Shown: piece by piece, positions 48,023-57,158 of the stretch
Layout: each line of letters opens with the position of its first letter
Position numbering within the stretch: position 1 is the stretch's first letter
Assembly (NCBI GenBank): GCA_028284325.1
Contig: JANQRX010000003.1
Span: forward strand, 248,001 to 312,000
Length of the DNA stretch: 64,000 nucleotides
Direction: 5' to 3'
Origin: Bauldia sp.
Lineage (GTDB): Bacteria; Pseudomonadota; Alphaproteobacteria; Rhizobiales; Kaistiaceae
Program-made: the position numbers and the translations under genes
The notes under the pieces: model-generated
What the model was told of the DNA's origin: nothing
The model's input: the letters and a program-made list of their open reading frames with translations, nothing else
Databases searched by the model: none

Positions 48023-48853
48023 ATGTCAGAAACGCCCCTGATGCCCAAGGCGACGGCCGTCTGGCTCGTCGACAACACGGCTTTGTCGTTCGATCAGATC
48101 GCCGAGTTCTGCCACCTCCATACCCTTGAGGTGCAGGCGATCGCCGACGGCGAATCGGCGGTTGCGATCAAGGGTGTCGATCCTGTCCTGACCGGCCAGC
48201 TCACGCGCGACGAGATCGAGCTTGGCGAAGCCGACACCGGCTACCGGCTGAAGCTGTCGGAGCGGAAGACGCGCGTGCCGCAGAAGTCGCGCAAGGGTCC
48301 GCGCTACACCCCGGTATCGCGGCGCGAGGACCGTCCCAACGCCATCCTCTGGCTGCTGCGCAACCACCCGGAGCTCAAGGACGCGCAGATCATGCGTCTG
48401 GTCGGCACCACCAAGCCGACGATCGAATCGATCCGCAGCCGCACCCACTGGAACATCAACGCGCTGCAGCCGATCGATCCCGTGGCGCTCGGCTTGACCT
48501 CGCAGATCGATCTCGACTTCGAGGTCGAGAAGGCCGCCAAGGCAACGCCCGGTGCGGCCCCGACCGAGGCGCCGGAAGGTATCACCCTGCTCTCGGCCGA
48601 GGAGACCACGACCGTCGCAGCGGCAGCCGCAGCCGAGGCCATTGCGGCCATGGGCGGCGGGCTGAACGTCGCGACCGGTGAAGACTCGCCGACGGAGACC
48701 GACCTCGAGGCCGACGCCGTCTTCGCCAAGCTCAAATCCCTCACCGGTGACGGCGAAACCGCCGAGGCCCCCGAAGCCGCCGAGGCCACCGAAGCCCCCG
48801 AGGGCGGCGAGACCGAGGGTGACAGCACGACGGGCGGCGAAGACCAGCCCTAG
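48023..48853 (+). CDS. trcR: DUF1013 cell-cycle transcription factor TrcR
   Basis: A 276-residue protein with the highly conserved DUF1013 block LMPKATAVWLVDNTALSFDQ, continuing into a helix-turn-helix-like region. A second conserved block is RPNAILWLLRNHPELKDAQI followed by TKPTIESIRSRTHWN. In Caulobacter the DUF1013 protein TrcR travels with RNA polymerase and supports cell-cycle transcription and antibiotic tolerance. The last ~100 residues are acidic, low-complexity and Ala/Glu/Thr-rich. ATG 48023 is chosen; MPKAT at 48041 is an alternative. Confidence 0.9.
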   Translation: MSETPLMPKATAVWLVDNTALSFDQIAEFCHLHTLEVQAIADGESAVAIKGVDPVLTGQLTRDEIELGEADTGYRLKLSERKTRVPQKSRKGPRYTPVSRREDRPNAILWLLRNHPELKDAQIMRLVGTTKPTIESIRSRTHWNINALQPIDPVALGLTSQIDLDFEVEKAAKATPGAAPTEAPEGITLLSAEETTTVAAAAAAEAIAAMGGGLNVATGEDSPTETDLEADAVFAKLKSLTGDGETAEAPEAAEATEAPEGGETEGDSTTGGEDQP

Positions 48854-48862
48854 CCGCGTGGC

Positions 48863-49549
48863 TTACGGCGAACGCGTCATGGACCCGAGATAGTCGTCGA
48901 GGGTCCGGCCCTTCTGGCGTTCGAATTTCGTACCCGTCATCTGAACGTTGTCGGCGCGATCGACCCGGAACGTTCGGAAATCGTCCCTGAGCTCGCACCA
49001 CGCGGCCAACGTCCAGACCTTCCCCCAGAAATGCATGGCCAGCGGCCAGACGGTGCGTTGTGAATCGTCGCCTAGACTGTCGCAGTAATCAAAACTGATC
49101 TTCTCACGCTCGTCGATTGCGCGGCCGAACACGTCCAGGTTTTCGCGCTCGTGATCGTCAAGCCGGATGTTGTTGGCATAGATCGGTACCCGCTCGGCCG
49201 AGCGCATGCGCTCCTCCGGAACCACCTCGCCGATCTTGACCAGGGCCTCGGCCGCCGACGCCGCGAGCCGCCGTCCCGCCCAGGTGCGGACCATGCGCGC
49301 GCCGACGATCAGCGCCTCGATCTCGGCCGACGAAAACATGAGCGGCGGCAGCTGGTAGCCCGGCCGCAGCAGATAGCCGACACCCGCCGCGCCGTCGATC
49401 GGCACGCCGGACGCCTGCAGGTCCCGGACATCGCGATAAATGGTGCGGACTGAGACTTCGAGCTTCTCGGCCAGCATCCCCGCGGTGACCAGCCTGTCAC
49501 CGCGAAGCTGCTGAACGATCTCGAAGAGCCGATCGGCCCTGCGCATCAT
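48863..49549 (-). CDS. YafY-type transcriptional regulator (HTH + WYL domain)
   Basis: A 228-residue regulator. Residues 1-60 hold an HTH_11-type helix-turn-helix (LVTAGMLAEKLEVSVRTIYR). The WYL domain (about 135-215) includes REKISFDYCDSLGDDSQRTVWPLAM and WTLAAWCELRDDFRTFRVDR. WYL domains sense small ligands or nucleic acids. The gene starts five bases after the VOC protein stop, so the two form an operon. A perfect dyad upstream of the operon is its probable operator. Confidence 0.92.
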   Translation of the reverse strand: MMRRADRLFEIVQQLRGDRLVTAGMLAEKLEVSVRTIYRDVRDLQASGVPIDGAAGVGYLLRPGYQLPPLMFSSAEIEALIVGARMVRTWAGRRLAASAAEALVKIGEVVPEERMRSAERVPIYANNIRLDDHERENLDVFGRAIDEREKISFDYCDSLGDDSQRTVWPLAMHFWGKVWTLAAWCELRDDFRTFRVDRADNVQMTGTKFERQKGRTLDDYLGSMTRSP

Positions 49550-49554
49550 GTCAC

Positions 49555-49938
49555 CTATGACAACGCATGCAGTCCGACGCGATTACCCTCGCTGTCGCTG
49601 ATATGGTAGAGGGAACCCATCTCACCCGGAAGATCGATCCGTGGCGTCAGCAATTTACCGCCGGCGTCCTCGACGCGTCCGGCGACGTCGTCCAGCCGAC
49701 CGTCACAGTTGAGATACACCATCGTCCCGGCGCCGCTCTTGCTGTGCTCGGGATCCTCCAGCACACAGCCGCCGACATCGCTCATCTCGTAGGGAAAAAC
49801 CCCCGTGGCGCGGCCGTTCCAGTCATCGCGCCGGAGGCTGGTGTCGAAGATCTTCTCGTAGAAACCTGCGGCGCGACCGAAATCCTCGGCCGGGATTTCG
49901 AACCAGACCGCTACATCCTTGCGCTTGTCGCTCGTCAT
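49555..49938 (-). CDS. VOC-superfamily (glyoxalase-like) protein
   Basis: A 127-residue single-module protein of the vicinal-oxygen-chelate fold: VAVWFEIPAEDFGRAAGFYEKIFD at the N-terminus, TMVYLNCDGRLDDVAGRVEDAGG, and a C-terminal SLYHISDSEGNRVGLHA. Members bind metals and include dioxygenases, isomerases and antibiotic-binding proteins. The substrate is unknown. Coupling to a WYL regulator is common for this subtype and suggests inducible expression. Confidence 0.9.
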   Translation of the reverse strand: MTSDKRKDVAVWFEIPAEDFGRAAGFYEKIFDTSLRRDDWNGRATGVFPYEMSDVGGCVLEDPEHSKSGAGTMVYLNCDGRLDDVAGRVEDAGGKLLTPRIDLPGEMGSLYHISDSEGNRVGLHALS

Positions 49939-50003
49939 TGCCTGTCTCCCTCACGATGTTGGTGCATCCCGTCAGGGTTGCGATGAGGTGATCGTACGGG
50001 AGA

Positions 50004-50029
50004 CCTCCTGACAGCCTTCTGTCAGGAGG
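50004..50029. promoter_or_regulatory. Perfect 11-bp dyad, candidate WYL-regulator operator
   Basis: CCTCCTGACAG-CCTT-CTGTCAGGAGG is a perfect inverted repeat with 11-bp arms and a 4-base spacer. It lies 66 bases upstream of the VOC/WYL operon. CTGACAG...CTGTCAG half-sites are, as I recall, usual near YafY-type regulators. The absence of a T-tract and the central position in the promoter gap favour an operator over a terminator. Confidence 0.6.
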
Positions 50030-50071
50030 AACGACAAGGGAACAGGAATAAGCGAAAACAGAAGGGGCTTA

Positions 50072-50092
50072 CGCCGCAAAGGCCGTGCGGCG
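50072..50092 (-). terminator. Weak hairpin downstream of DUF465 gene
   Basis: CGCCGC and GCGGCG pair around nine bases, followed on the minus strand within about 15 bases by the T-rich CTTCTGTTTTC. It may terminate the DUF465 transcript ending at 50141. The T-tract is imperfect. Confidence 0.3.
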
Positions 50093-50140
50093 GCAGGTAG
50101 ACGACCGTTGGCCGGTCGCCGGGGGCGGATAGTGCGCCTG

Positions 50141-50320
50141 TCAGTGAGCCTGTTGCTCGTGTTTGAGCCGGACGATTTCGTCCTTGAGCTGGAGCTTCCG
50201 CCGTTTCATTTCCGTCACGACGAGATCGTCGACGCCGGGGTGCTGCAGGGCGTCCTCGATCTCGCGCTCAAGCTCCTTGTGCCGGCGCTCCAGTTCAGAA
50301 AGATGCGGCTCAATCGTCAT
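50141..50320 (-). CDS. DUF465 (YdcH-like) small coiled-coil protein
   Basis: A 59-residue helical hairpin protein: HLSELERRHKELEREIEDAL, then VTEMKRRKLQLKDEIVRL. The KRRKLQLKDEI segment is the DUF465 hallmark. ATG 50320 has a GGAGGG site. Function is unknown. It is divergent from a second DUF465 gene. Confidence 0.92.
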   Translation of the reverse strand: MTIEPHLSELERRHKELEREIEDALQHPGVDDLVVTEMKRRKLQLKDEIVRLKHEQQAH

Positions 50321-50546
50321 CGGGCCCTCCGTTGTTCGGGACACGCGATGGTTACATATCGGGCGCGTGCTGTCGAACCGCGACAACCTGCCGGAGCATG
50401 GCGGCGAAAGTCGCAGGAATCGCCGTATGTGCCCGTTGTGACAGCGCTTTCTACAGCCGATTCGGGCGACTTCGGGGCACGGGTTCGTCATGATATGATG
50501 GCGCGGACGCACCAGCCTGTGGAAAACACGTCGAACGGGGGCCGCG

Positions 50547-50774
50547 ATGTCGACCGGCGGACGCCAGCTGACCAGCGACGAAGAAGCCGAGTTGCGGAAG
50601 GAACTGGCGGTTTTGCGCGAAGAACACGGCGATCTGGACGTGGCGATTTCCGCTTTGATCGAATCCGATCCCGCGGACACCATCCCCCTTCAGCGCCTGA
50701 AGAAGAAGAAGCTCGTGCTCAAGGATAGGATCAGCGAGATCGAAGACCGGCTCCTGCCCGACATTATCGCCTAG
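50547..50774 (+). CDS. DUF465 (YdcH-like) small coiled-coil protein
   Basis: A 75-residue paralogue of the leftward DUF465 gene. The two-helix layout is the same: EEAELRKELAVLREEHGDLD, then LQRLKKKKLVLKDRISEIED. The KKKKLVLKDRI segment is the family marker. A TATGAT -10 element lies at 50494-50499. The 226-base interval between the two DUF465 genes holds both promoters and nothing else I recognise. purE follows 82 bases downstream. Confidence 0.92.
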   Translation: MSTGGRQLTSDEEAELRKELAVLREEHGDLDVAISALIESDPADTIPLQRLKKKKLVLKDRISEIEDRLLPDIIA

Positions 50775-50856
50775 AACCACACTGGACCCTGCCGAACCGT
50801 CCCTTTAGACACGGGCGGCGCCGACGACGGCGTGAGCGCCCGCGAATCGGTGGACG

Positions 50857-51360
50857 ATGAACGTGAACCAGCAAGCACCAACACCCGTCGCCATTGTGAT
50901 GGGCAGCCAATCCGACTGGCCGACCATGCGCGAGGCTGCCGACATCCTCGATGAACTCGCGGTCGCCCACGATGACCGCGTCGTGTCCGCCCACCGCACG
51001 CCGGGGCGCATGATGGCGTTTGCCAAATCGGCACGCGAGCGCGGCTATCGCGTCATCATCGCCGGCGCCGGCGGCGCGGCGCATCTTCCCGGCATGATCG
51101 CGTCGATGACCACCCTGCCCGTCCTGGGCGTGCCGGTGGAATCGCGCGCCCTGTCCGGGCAGGATTCGCTCCTGTCCATCGTCCAGATGCCCAAGGGCGT
51201 TCCGGTCGGCACGCTGGCCATCGGCCCTTCGGGGGCGGCCAACGCCGGGTTGCTGGCGGCGGCGATCCTGGCGCTCGGCGACGACGATCTCGCCGCGCGG
51301 CTCGATGCCTGGCGCCGGGCGCAGACCGAGGCGGTGCCCGACGCGCCGGCTGATCAATGA
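50857..51360 (+). CDS. purE: N5-carboxyaminoimidazole ribonucleotide mutase
   Basis: A 167-residue class I PurE of purine synthesis that converts N5-CAIR to CAIR. The active-site motifs are [19 protein letters not shown] and [12 protein letters not shown], with the proton-relay histidine in AHRTP. It overlaps purK by four bases (ATGA), so the paired enzymes are co-translated. Confidence 0.97.
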   Translation: MNVNQQAPTPVAIVMGSQSDWPTMREAADILDELAVAHDDRVVSAHRTPGRMMAFAKSARERGYRVIIAGAGGAAHLPGMIASMTTLPVLGVPVESRALSGQDSLLSIVQMPKGVPVGTLAIGPSGAANAGLLAAAILALGDDDLAARLDAWRRAQTEAVPDAPADQ

Positions 51361-52451
51361 CGCTGCCGGCACTGCCGCCGGGGCTCACCGTCGGCATTCT
51401 CGGCGGCGGGCAACTTGGTCGCATGCTCGCCGTTGCCGCGGCCAAGCTCGGCTTCGCGACCCACATCTACTGCCCCGACCGGCAGAGCCCCGCCTTTGCC
51501 GTCGCCGCGTCGCGCACGATCGCCGCTTACGACGACCCCTCGGCGCTCGACGCATTCGCCGAGGCCGTCGATGTCGTCACCTACGAGTTCGAAAACATCC
51601 CGACCGCGACGGTCGATCGGCTCGCCGAGCGCATACCGGTCCGGCCGGGCCGGCGCAGCCTCGAGGTCGCGCAGGATCGCCTCGCCGAGAAGACGCTGAT
51701 GGGTGAACTGGACATCGCGGTACCGGTCTACACCGAGGTGACCGCGGCCCCGGATGTCTATTCGGGCCTCGCCCGCACCAGCCGGCCGGCGCGCCTGAAA
51801 TCGCGGCGGCACGGCTATGACGGCAAGGGTCAGGCGGTGATCCGGCTCGGCGACGATCCCAACAATGCCTGGCGCGCGATCGGCGAGGTCCCGGCCATCC
51901 TGGAAGCCAATGTCGACTTCGCCACCGAAATCTCCGTGGTCCTGGCCCGCACCGGCGACGGCCGTGTCGAGGCCTACGATGTGGTCGAGAACCGTCACCG
52001 GCAAGGCATCCTGATCGAATCCCGCGTACCGGCGGGCGTCAGCGACGCGGTCGCCGGGCACGCTCGGGACATCGCCGGCAGGATCGCCGATGCGCTCGAC
52101 CATGTCGGCGTCCTGGCGGTGGAGTTCTTTGTCGCCGACACCGACGAACCCGACTCGCTTCTCGTCAACGAGATCGCACCGCGCGTCCACAATTCCGGGC
52201 ACTACACCAGCGACGCTTGCGTGACGTCGCAGTTCGAACAGCACATCCGCGCGATCTGCGGCTGGCCCCTGGGCGACATGCGGCGGCACAGCGATGCGGT
52301 GATGGTCAACATCATCGGCTCCGACGTCGGCGCGTGGCGCGACTTTGCCGGTTCCGGTGCCTCGGTCTCGCTGTACGGCAAGGCGGAAGCGCGGCCTGAG
52401 CGCAAGATGGGGCACCTGACGCAGACCGCACCACGGACAACGTCGGATTGA
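51357..52451 (+). CDS. purK: N5-carboxyaminoimidazole ribonucleotide synthase
   Basis: A 364-residue ATP-grasp enzyme that carboxylates AIR with ATP and bicarbonate. [13 protein letters not shown] is at the N-terminus. [20 protein letters not shown] and the ATP-grasp metal site in [14 protein letters not shown] are diagnostic. Its product passes to PurE. A promoter for rpsU lies just downstream. Confidence 0.97.
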   Translation: MTLPALPPGLTVGILGGGQLGRMLAVAAAKLGFATHIYCPDRQSPAFAVAASRTIAAYDDPSALDAFAEAVDVVTYEFENIPTATVDRLAERIPVRPGRRSLEVAQDRLAEKTLMGELDIAVPVYTEVTAAPDVYSGLARTSRPARLKSRRHGYDGKGQAVIRLGDDPNNAWRAIGEVPAILEANVDFATEISVVLARTGDGRVEAYDVVENRHRQGILIESRVPAGVSDAVAGHARDIAGRIADALDHVGVLAVEFFVADTDEPDSLLVNEIAPRVHNSGHYTSDACVTSQFEQHIRAICGWPLGDMRRHSDAVMVNIIGSDVGAWRDFAGSGASVSLYGKAEARPERKMGHLTQTAPRTTSD

Positions 52452-52474
52452 AGCCCCGTCGACGGCTCCGGTCT

Positions 52475-52503
52475 TTGACTGCGGGCCGCCATTCTGTTAG
52501 AGA
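52475..52503 (+). promoter_or_regulatory. Candidate sigma-70 promoter of rpsU
   Basis: TTGACT (52475-52480), a 17-base spacer and TAGAGA (52498-52503) match a housekeeping promoter. The predicted start near 52510 would give a leader of about 68 bases that contains the hairpin at 52514-52541. Confidence 0.5.
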
Positions 52504-52513
52504 GCCCGCAAAT

Positions 52514-52541
52514 CGGGACGCCCGCAGGTCGGCGCGTCCCG
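52514..52541 (+). promoter_or_regulatory. Hairpin in the rpsU leader
   Basis: CGGGACGC and GCGTCCCG form a perfect 8-bp stem around a 12-base loop at the very 5' end of the predicted rpsU mRNA. No T-tract follows. It may stabilise the message or bind a ribosomal protein for feedback control. Confidence 0.4.
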
Positions 52542-52577
52542 AGTGACTTTCTAAGATACGACGATAGGACAACCGGC

Positions 52578-52805
52578 TTGCAGGTACTCGTTCGCGATAA
52601 CAATGTCGATCAGGCGTTGAAGGCCCTCAAGAAGAAGATGCAGCGTGAGGGACTCTTCCGCGAGATGAAGCTTCGCAACTACTACGAAAAACCCTCCGAG
52701 AAGCGCGCGCGTGAGAAGGCCGAAGCGGTCCGTCGCGCCCGCAAGCTGGCGCGCAAGCGCGCGCAGCGCGAGGGCGTTCTCCCCTCCGGCCGCGGCAGGC
52801 GCTGA
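52578..52805 (+). CDS. rpsU: 30S ribosomal protein S21
   Basis: A 75-residue basic protein with the standard start [20 protein letters not shown] and a basic C-terminus ([13 protein letters not shown]). The only start that gives the conserved N-terminus is TTG at 52578, 10 bases after AGGAC. The weak start fits a gene whose product level is tuned. Conserved [13 protein letters not shown] and YEKPSEKR segments are intact. Confidence 0.95.
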   Translation: MQVLVRDNNVDQALKALKKKMQREGLFREMKLRNYYEKPSEKRAREKAEAVRRARKLARKRAQREGVLPSGRGRR

Positions 52806-52899
52806 CCGGCGGCCGTCTTTTCGCCGGTTTCTTGAAGCTGACTGCCGGGGCGTCGCACTGGCGCGCAACAGGAAAGCGCAAGGGGCTGTTGCCGAAGCC

Positions 52900-53775
52900 G
52901 TGGACAAAGGCTCCCGACACCATCGCTTAAACCGCCCGGCCCCGCGGCTCGCCGCGCTGGTCACGGCCGCAGTCATCCTCGCGGCGTGCCAGAGTTCCGG
53001 CACGGGAAGCGTCTTTCGCACCACCGAGGCCGATCGTTCGGCCGGGTCCGAGGTCAACATCGCCTCGCTGACGGCGGTCATCGAGGACAATCCCAGCGAC
53101 GCCAACGCTTACAACGTCCGCGGCAGCGCCTACGGTCAGGCCGGCGATCTGGACAAGGCGATCAACGACTTCAACACCGCGATCAAGCTCAACCCGGCCT
53201 TCTTCCAGGCCTACGCCAACCGCGCGCTGGTCTACCGCCGCATGGGGCGCGACCAGCAGGCAGTCTCGGACTACACCAAGGCCATCGGCATCAATCCCGG
53301 CTACGGCGTGGCCTTTGTCGGCCGCGGCAACGTGTATCGGCAGGCCAAACAGTACGACCGTGCGCTTGCCGACTTCAACCAGGCGATCGCCATCGACTCC
53401 GGCGATCCCCGCGCCTACCACAACCGCGGTCTCGTCAATCAGGCAACCGGCCTGCACACGCTGGCCATCGACGATTTCGGCAAGGCGATTTCGCTGGCGC
53501 CGAACGCCGCCGAGCCCTTCAACGGACGCGGCACCTCCTACATGGCGATGGGCAATTACGACGACGCGCTCCGCGACTTCAACGAGGTCGTGAAATACGA
53601 CAAGAACTCGTTTGAGGGCTGGGCCAACCAGGCGATGGCGCTGGAGAAGCTCGGCGAGCGCGAGAAGGCGTTTGCGGCGTTTGCCCGCGCGGCCAACCTC
53701 AATCCCAACTACACGCTGGCCACCGAGGGCATGCGACGCACCGCCGCCGGTGGCGGGCGTCCGCTCGGCACCTGA
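52900..53775 (+). CDS. TPR-repeat lipoprotein (NlpI-like)
   Basis: A protein of about 291 residues with a signal peptide ending in the lipobox LAAC, so it is lipidated near residue 28. It has six to seven tetratricopeptide repeats from residue 55 on (NAYNVRGSAYGQAGDLDKAI, NRALVYRRMGRDQQAVSDYT, GRGNVYRQAKQYDRALADF, NRGLVNQATGLHTLAIDDF, GRGTSYMAMGNYDDALRDF). It resembles NlpI-type envelope adaptors. GTG 52900 is the start that places the signal peptide correctly; upstream codons overlap rpsU. It converges with pntB. Confidence 0.85.
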   Translation: MDKGSRHHRLNRPAPRLAALVTAAVILAACQSSGTGSVFRTTEADRSAGSEVNIASLTAVIEDNPSDANAYNVRGSAYGQAGDLDKAINDFNTAIKLNPAFFQAYANRALVYRRMGRDQQAVSDYTKAIGINPGYGVAFVGRGNVYRQAKQYDRALADFNQAIAIDSGDPRAYHNRGLVNQATGLHTLAIDDFGKAISLAPNAAEPFNGRGTSYMAMGNYDDALRDFNEVVKYDKNSFEGWANQAMALEKLGEREKAFAAFARAANLNPNYTLATEGMRRTAAGGGRPLGT

Positions 53776-53815
53776 CTGACTGAAGACGAAGCGAAGCGGC
53801 GGCGGCGCGCCGGGG

Positions 53816-55207
53816 TCAGAACGCCTTGACGATACCCTCGGTCATCTTCTTCGCGTCGCCGAACAGCATCATGGTGTTGTCGCGATAGAACAGCGTGTTG
53901 TCGATGCCGGCATAGCCGGACGACAGCGACCGCTTGGAGAACATCACCGTACCGGCCTTCCACACTTCCAGCACCGGCATGCCGTAGATCGGCGACGACG
54001 GGTCCTCCTCGGCCGCCGGATTGGTCACGTCGTTGGCGCCGATCACGAAGGCGATGTCGGTCTGCGCGAACTCCGCGTTGATGTCCTCCAGCTCGAAGAC
54101 CTCGTCATAGGGCACGTTGGCCTCCGCCAGGAGCACGTTCATGTGCCCCGGCATGCGGCCGGCGACGGGATGGATGGCGTATTTGACCTCCACGCCCTCG
54201 GCCTTGAGCTTGTCGGCCATCTCGCGGAGCGCGTGCTGTGCCTGCGCCACCGCCATGCCGTAGCCCGGCACGATGATGACCTTCGACGCGTTCTTCATCA
54301 CGAAGGCCGCGTCCTCGGCCGAACCCTGCTTGACCGGCCGCGCTTCCTGATCCGACGCCGCGGCCGCCTCGCCGCCGAAGCCGCCGAGGATGACGGAGAT
54401 GAAGCTGCGGTTCATGCCCGCGCACATGATGTAGGACAGGATCGCGCCCGCCGAGCCGACCAGCGCGCCGGTGACGATCAGCGCCGTGTTGCCGAGCGTG
54501 AAGCCGATCCCCGCCGCGGCCCAGCCGGAGTAGGAGTTCAGCATCGAGATCACGACCGGCATGTCGGCGCCGCCGATCGGGATGATGATCAGCACACCCA
54601 GTGCCAGCGCCGTCGCCGTGATCAGCCAGAACATCACCTGGCTCTCGGTCACGACAAAGATGATGATGAACAGCACCATCAGTCCGGCGAGACCGAGATT
54701 GATGACGTGGCGCGCCGGCAGGATGATCGGCGCACCCGACATGCGCCCATCGAGCTTCAGGAAGGCGATGACCGAGCCTGTGAAGGTGATGGCGCCGATC
54801 GCCACGCCCAGCGACATCTCGATCAGGCTGGAGCCGTGGATTTCGCCCGGCAGGCCGATGCCGAAAGCGCTCGGCGCGTTCAGGGCCGCCGCGGCGACCA
54901 GCACCGCGGCCATGCCGACCAGCGAGTGGAAGGCGGCGACCAGTTGGGGCATCGCCGTCATCGGCACCCGGAAGGCGATCATCGCGCCGGTGCCGCCGCC
55001 GATCGCCATACCAAGCACGATGATGCCCAGTCCGCCCCATCCCGGCGCGGCCACGAACAGGGTGGTGAACACCGCGATCGTCATGCCGATCATGCCGAGC
55101 AGATTGCCGCGGCGTGATGTTTCGGGGCTGGACAGACCGCGAAGCGCGAGGATGAAGAGGATCGCGGCGGCGAGGTAGAGAAGCGCCGTCAGATTGGGAT
55201 TGAGCAT
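53816..55207 (-). CDS. pntB: NAD(P) transhydrogenase subunit beta
   Basis: A 463-residue membrane protein of the proton-translocating transhydrogenase. About nine transmembrane helices cover residues 1-265. The C-terminal ~180 residues form the NADP(H)-binding domain III (VIIVPGYGMAVAQAQHAL, HPVAGRMPGHMNVLLAEA, VIGANDVTNPAA). It couples proton entry to reduction of NADP by NADH in the inner membrane. It is last in the pntA1-pntA2-pntB operon. Confidence 0.96.
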   Translation of the reverse strand: MLNPNLTALLYLAAAILFILALRGLSSPETSRRGNLLGMIGMTIAVFTTLFVAAPGWGGLGIIVLGMAIGGGTGAMIAFRVPMTAMPQLVAAFHSLVGMAAVLVAAAALNAPSAFGIGLPGEIHGSSLIEMSLGVAIGAITFTGSVIAFLKLDGRMSGAPIILPARHVINLGLAGLMVLFIIIFVVTESQVMFWLITATALALGVLIIIPIGGADMPVVISMLNSYSGWAAAGIGFTLGNTALIVTGALVGSAGAILSYIMCAGMNRSFISVILGGFGGEAAAASDQEARPVKQGSAEDAAFVMKNASKVIIVPGYGMAVAQAQHALREMADKLKAEGVEVKYAIHPVAGRMPGHMNVLLAEANVPYDEVFELEDINAEFAQTDIAFVIGANDVTNPAAEEDPSSPIYGMPVLEVWKAGTVMFSKRSLSSGYAGIDNTLFYRDNTMMLFGDAKKMTEGIVKAF

Positions 55208-55219
55208 GGTGCCGCTCTG

Positions 55220-55696
55220 CTAGCTGGTTTTCTTGCGATACATCGCAAGCATGCGCTGCGTCACAAGGAAGCCGCCGAAGATGTTGACCGACGCCAGGAC
55301 CAGCGCCACGAAGCCGAAGGTTCGCGCCCACCACGGACCGTTGCCGTCGAGCGCCTCGATGCTTCCGACGCCGACCGCCAGCAGCGCACCGACGACGATG
55401 ACACTGGAGATGGCGTTGGTGACCGACATCAGCGGCGTGTGCAGGGCCGGCGTGACCGACCACACGACGTAGTAGCCGACGAAGATCGCAAGCACGAAGA
55501 TCGCGAGGCGGAACACGAAGGGATCGATCGCGCCGCCGCTCGCCCCGTGCGCCGCGGCACCAACCGCGTCGGCAGCCTGATCCGCAAAGGCGATCGCGGC
55601 ATCGGCGGCCTCCCGGGCCTCCGCCGCGGCGCTTTCCGCGAGTTCGGCTGCGGCCTCGGCGGCTTCGCGAGCCTGTTCGGCCGTCAGTTCGCTCAT
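55220..55696 (-). CDS. pntA2: NAD(P) transhydrogenase subunit alpha, membrane part
   Basis: A 158-residue protein. An Ala/Glu-rich N-terminal helix (about 1-50, [16 protein letters not shown]) is followed by about three to four transmembrane helices, with [24 protein letters not shown] as the conserved core. This is the domain II part of the alpha chain, split from domain I as in Rhodospirillum. Its ATG overlaps the pntA1 stop by one base. Confidence 0.93.
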   Translation of the reverse strand: MSELTAEQAREAAEAAAELAESAAAEAREAADAAIAFADQAADAVGAAAHGASGGAIDPFVFRLAIFVLAIFVGYYVVWSVTPALHTPLMSVTNAISSVIVVGALLAVGVGSIEALDGNGPWWARTFGFVALVLASVNIFGGFLVTQRMLAMYRKKTS

Positions 55697-56838
55697 CAGC
55701 TCTTCTCCTCGCCGGCAAAGGCCTCGTGGACGATGGCGCCATCACGCGTCAGGACCGTCGCCTTGACCAGTTCGTCGTCCCAGTCGACGGCCAGGGCCTT
55801 GGCCTCCTTGTCGACCAGCGTCTCGATGAAGGCGTAGAGGTTGCGGGCGTAGAGCGACGACGCGCTGGTGGCGATGCGGCCTGGTACGTTCAGGTGGCCG
55901 ACGATCTTCACGTCGCCCACGGCCACCACCTTGCCCGCCTCGGCGCCCTCGACATTGCCGCCGCGTTCCACCGCGAGATCGACGACCACCGATCCCGGCC
56001 GCATGGTCCCGACCATCGCCTTGGTGATCAGCCGCGGCGCCGGGCGTCCGGGGATAAGCGCCGTGGTGATGACGATATCCTGCTTGGTGATGTGCTCGGC
56101 CACCAGCTCCGCCTGCTTGGCCTGGTACTCGGCCGACATCGGCTTGGCGTAGCCGGCGGCCGTCTCGGCCTGCTTGAACTCCTCGTCCTCGACGGCAACG
56201 AACTTCGCCCCCAGGCTCTCCACCTGCTCCTTGGCCGCAGGCCGCACGTCGGTGGCGCTGACCACGGCGCCGAGGCGGCGCGCGGTGGCGATCGCCTGCA
56301 GGCCCGCAACGCCGGCGCCCATCACGAAGACCCGCGCCGCCGGAACGGTACCGGCCGCCGTCATCATCATCGGCAGGGCGCGGTCGAACTCGACACCGGC
56401 GTCCATGACCGCCTGGTAGCCGGCGAGGTTCGCCTGGCTGGACAGTACGTCCATGACCTGCGCGCGGGTGATGCGCGGCATGAACTCCATGGCGAAGGCG
56501 ACGATGCCGGCTTCGGCCATGGCCTTGACGTCGTCCTCATGGCCGAATGGATCCATGCTCGCGACGACCAGCGCGCCCTTGGGATACGCGGAGAGTTCCG
56601 ACGGCGCGGGGCGCCGAACCTTGAGGATGAGATCGGCGTCCTTGAGCGTAGTGGTCGCGGTCTTGGCGATCCTGGCGCCGGCGTCGGCGTACGCGTCATC
56701 CAGAATTCGTGAGCCAAGACCCGCCTTGGTCTGGACAGATACCTCGGCGCCGAGCCCGATGAGCTTCTTGACCGTCTCGGGCGTCGCCGCCACGCGCGGT
56801 TCGTTCTGCTCGGTTTCTGCCGGAACTGAAATCTTCAT
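55696..56838 (-). CDS. pntA1: NAD(P) transhydrogenase subunit alpha, NAD-binding part
   Basis: A 380-residue soluble domain I related to alanine dehydrogenase. It has [20 protein letters not shown] at the N-terminus, the Rossmann motif [20 protein letters not shown], and [19 protein letters not shown]. It binds NAD(H) and docks on PntA2/PntB. ATG 56838 gives the normal MKISVPAE start. First gene of the operon, 71 bases downstream of the oxidase subunit IV gene. Confidence 0.95.
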   Translation of the reverse strand: MKISVPAETEQNEPRVAATPETVKKLIGLGAEVSVQTKAGLGSRILDDAYADAGARIAKTATTTLKDADLILKVRRPAPSELSAYPKGALVVASMDPFGHEDDVKAMAEAGIVAFAMEFMPRITRAQVMDVLSSQANLAGYQAVMDAGVEFDRALPMMMTAAGTVPAARVFVMGAGVAGLQAIATARRLGAVVSATDVRPAAKEQVESLGAKFVAVEDEEFKQAETAAGYAKPMSAEYQAKQAELVAEHITKQDIVITTALIPGRPAPRLITKAMVGTMRPGSVVVDLAVERGGNVEGAEAGKVVAVGDVKIVGHLNVPGRIATSASSLYARNLYAFIETLVDKEAKALAVDWDDELVKATVLTRDGAIVHEAFAGEEKS

Positions 56839-56909
56839 GGTCGGCCCCGTTGGCGGTCGCCGTGACTGAATGGCTGGAGGTCGCGCGAGACCGATGCCCG
56901 CAAGGCAAG

Positions 56910-57062
56910 CTAGATCAGGAAGTACGCCAGGAGGATGAGGACGACAATCACGAACCCCGTTGCCCACTGGCTGAGCTTGATGAAGCCGCGATAGGTCCGC
57001 GCGTGATCGTCGTAGTTGACGGTCGCATCGCTATCAAGGTCGACGGTTATCTCATCGGCCAC
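56910..57062 (-). CDS. aa3-type cytochrome c oxidase subunit IV
   Basis: A 50-residue protein not evident without reading this gap. It starts at GTG 57062 (preceded by GGGGGTGGG). An acidic N-terminus containing YDDHARTYRGFIKLSQW is followed by one transmembrane helix (about 34-50) ending AYFLI. This is the single-helix subunit IV of alphaproteobacterial aa3 oxidases, with the typical H-x-x-TY-x-x-F pattern. Its usual place upstream of pntA1 in related genomes supports the call. It accompanies the oxidase in the inner membrane; it is not catalytic. Confidence 0.88.
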   Translation of the reverse strand: MADEITVDLDSDATVNYDDHARTYRGFIKLSQWATGFVIVVLILLAYFLI

Positions 57063-57158
57063 GGTCCCACCCCCTGTTCGCGCGGTTTGTGCGGGCCGGC
57101 ATAACGTAAACCGCGCCCCGCCGCAATCGCCGGCCGGCGGAACTTATTGCCGCGTTCC

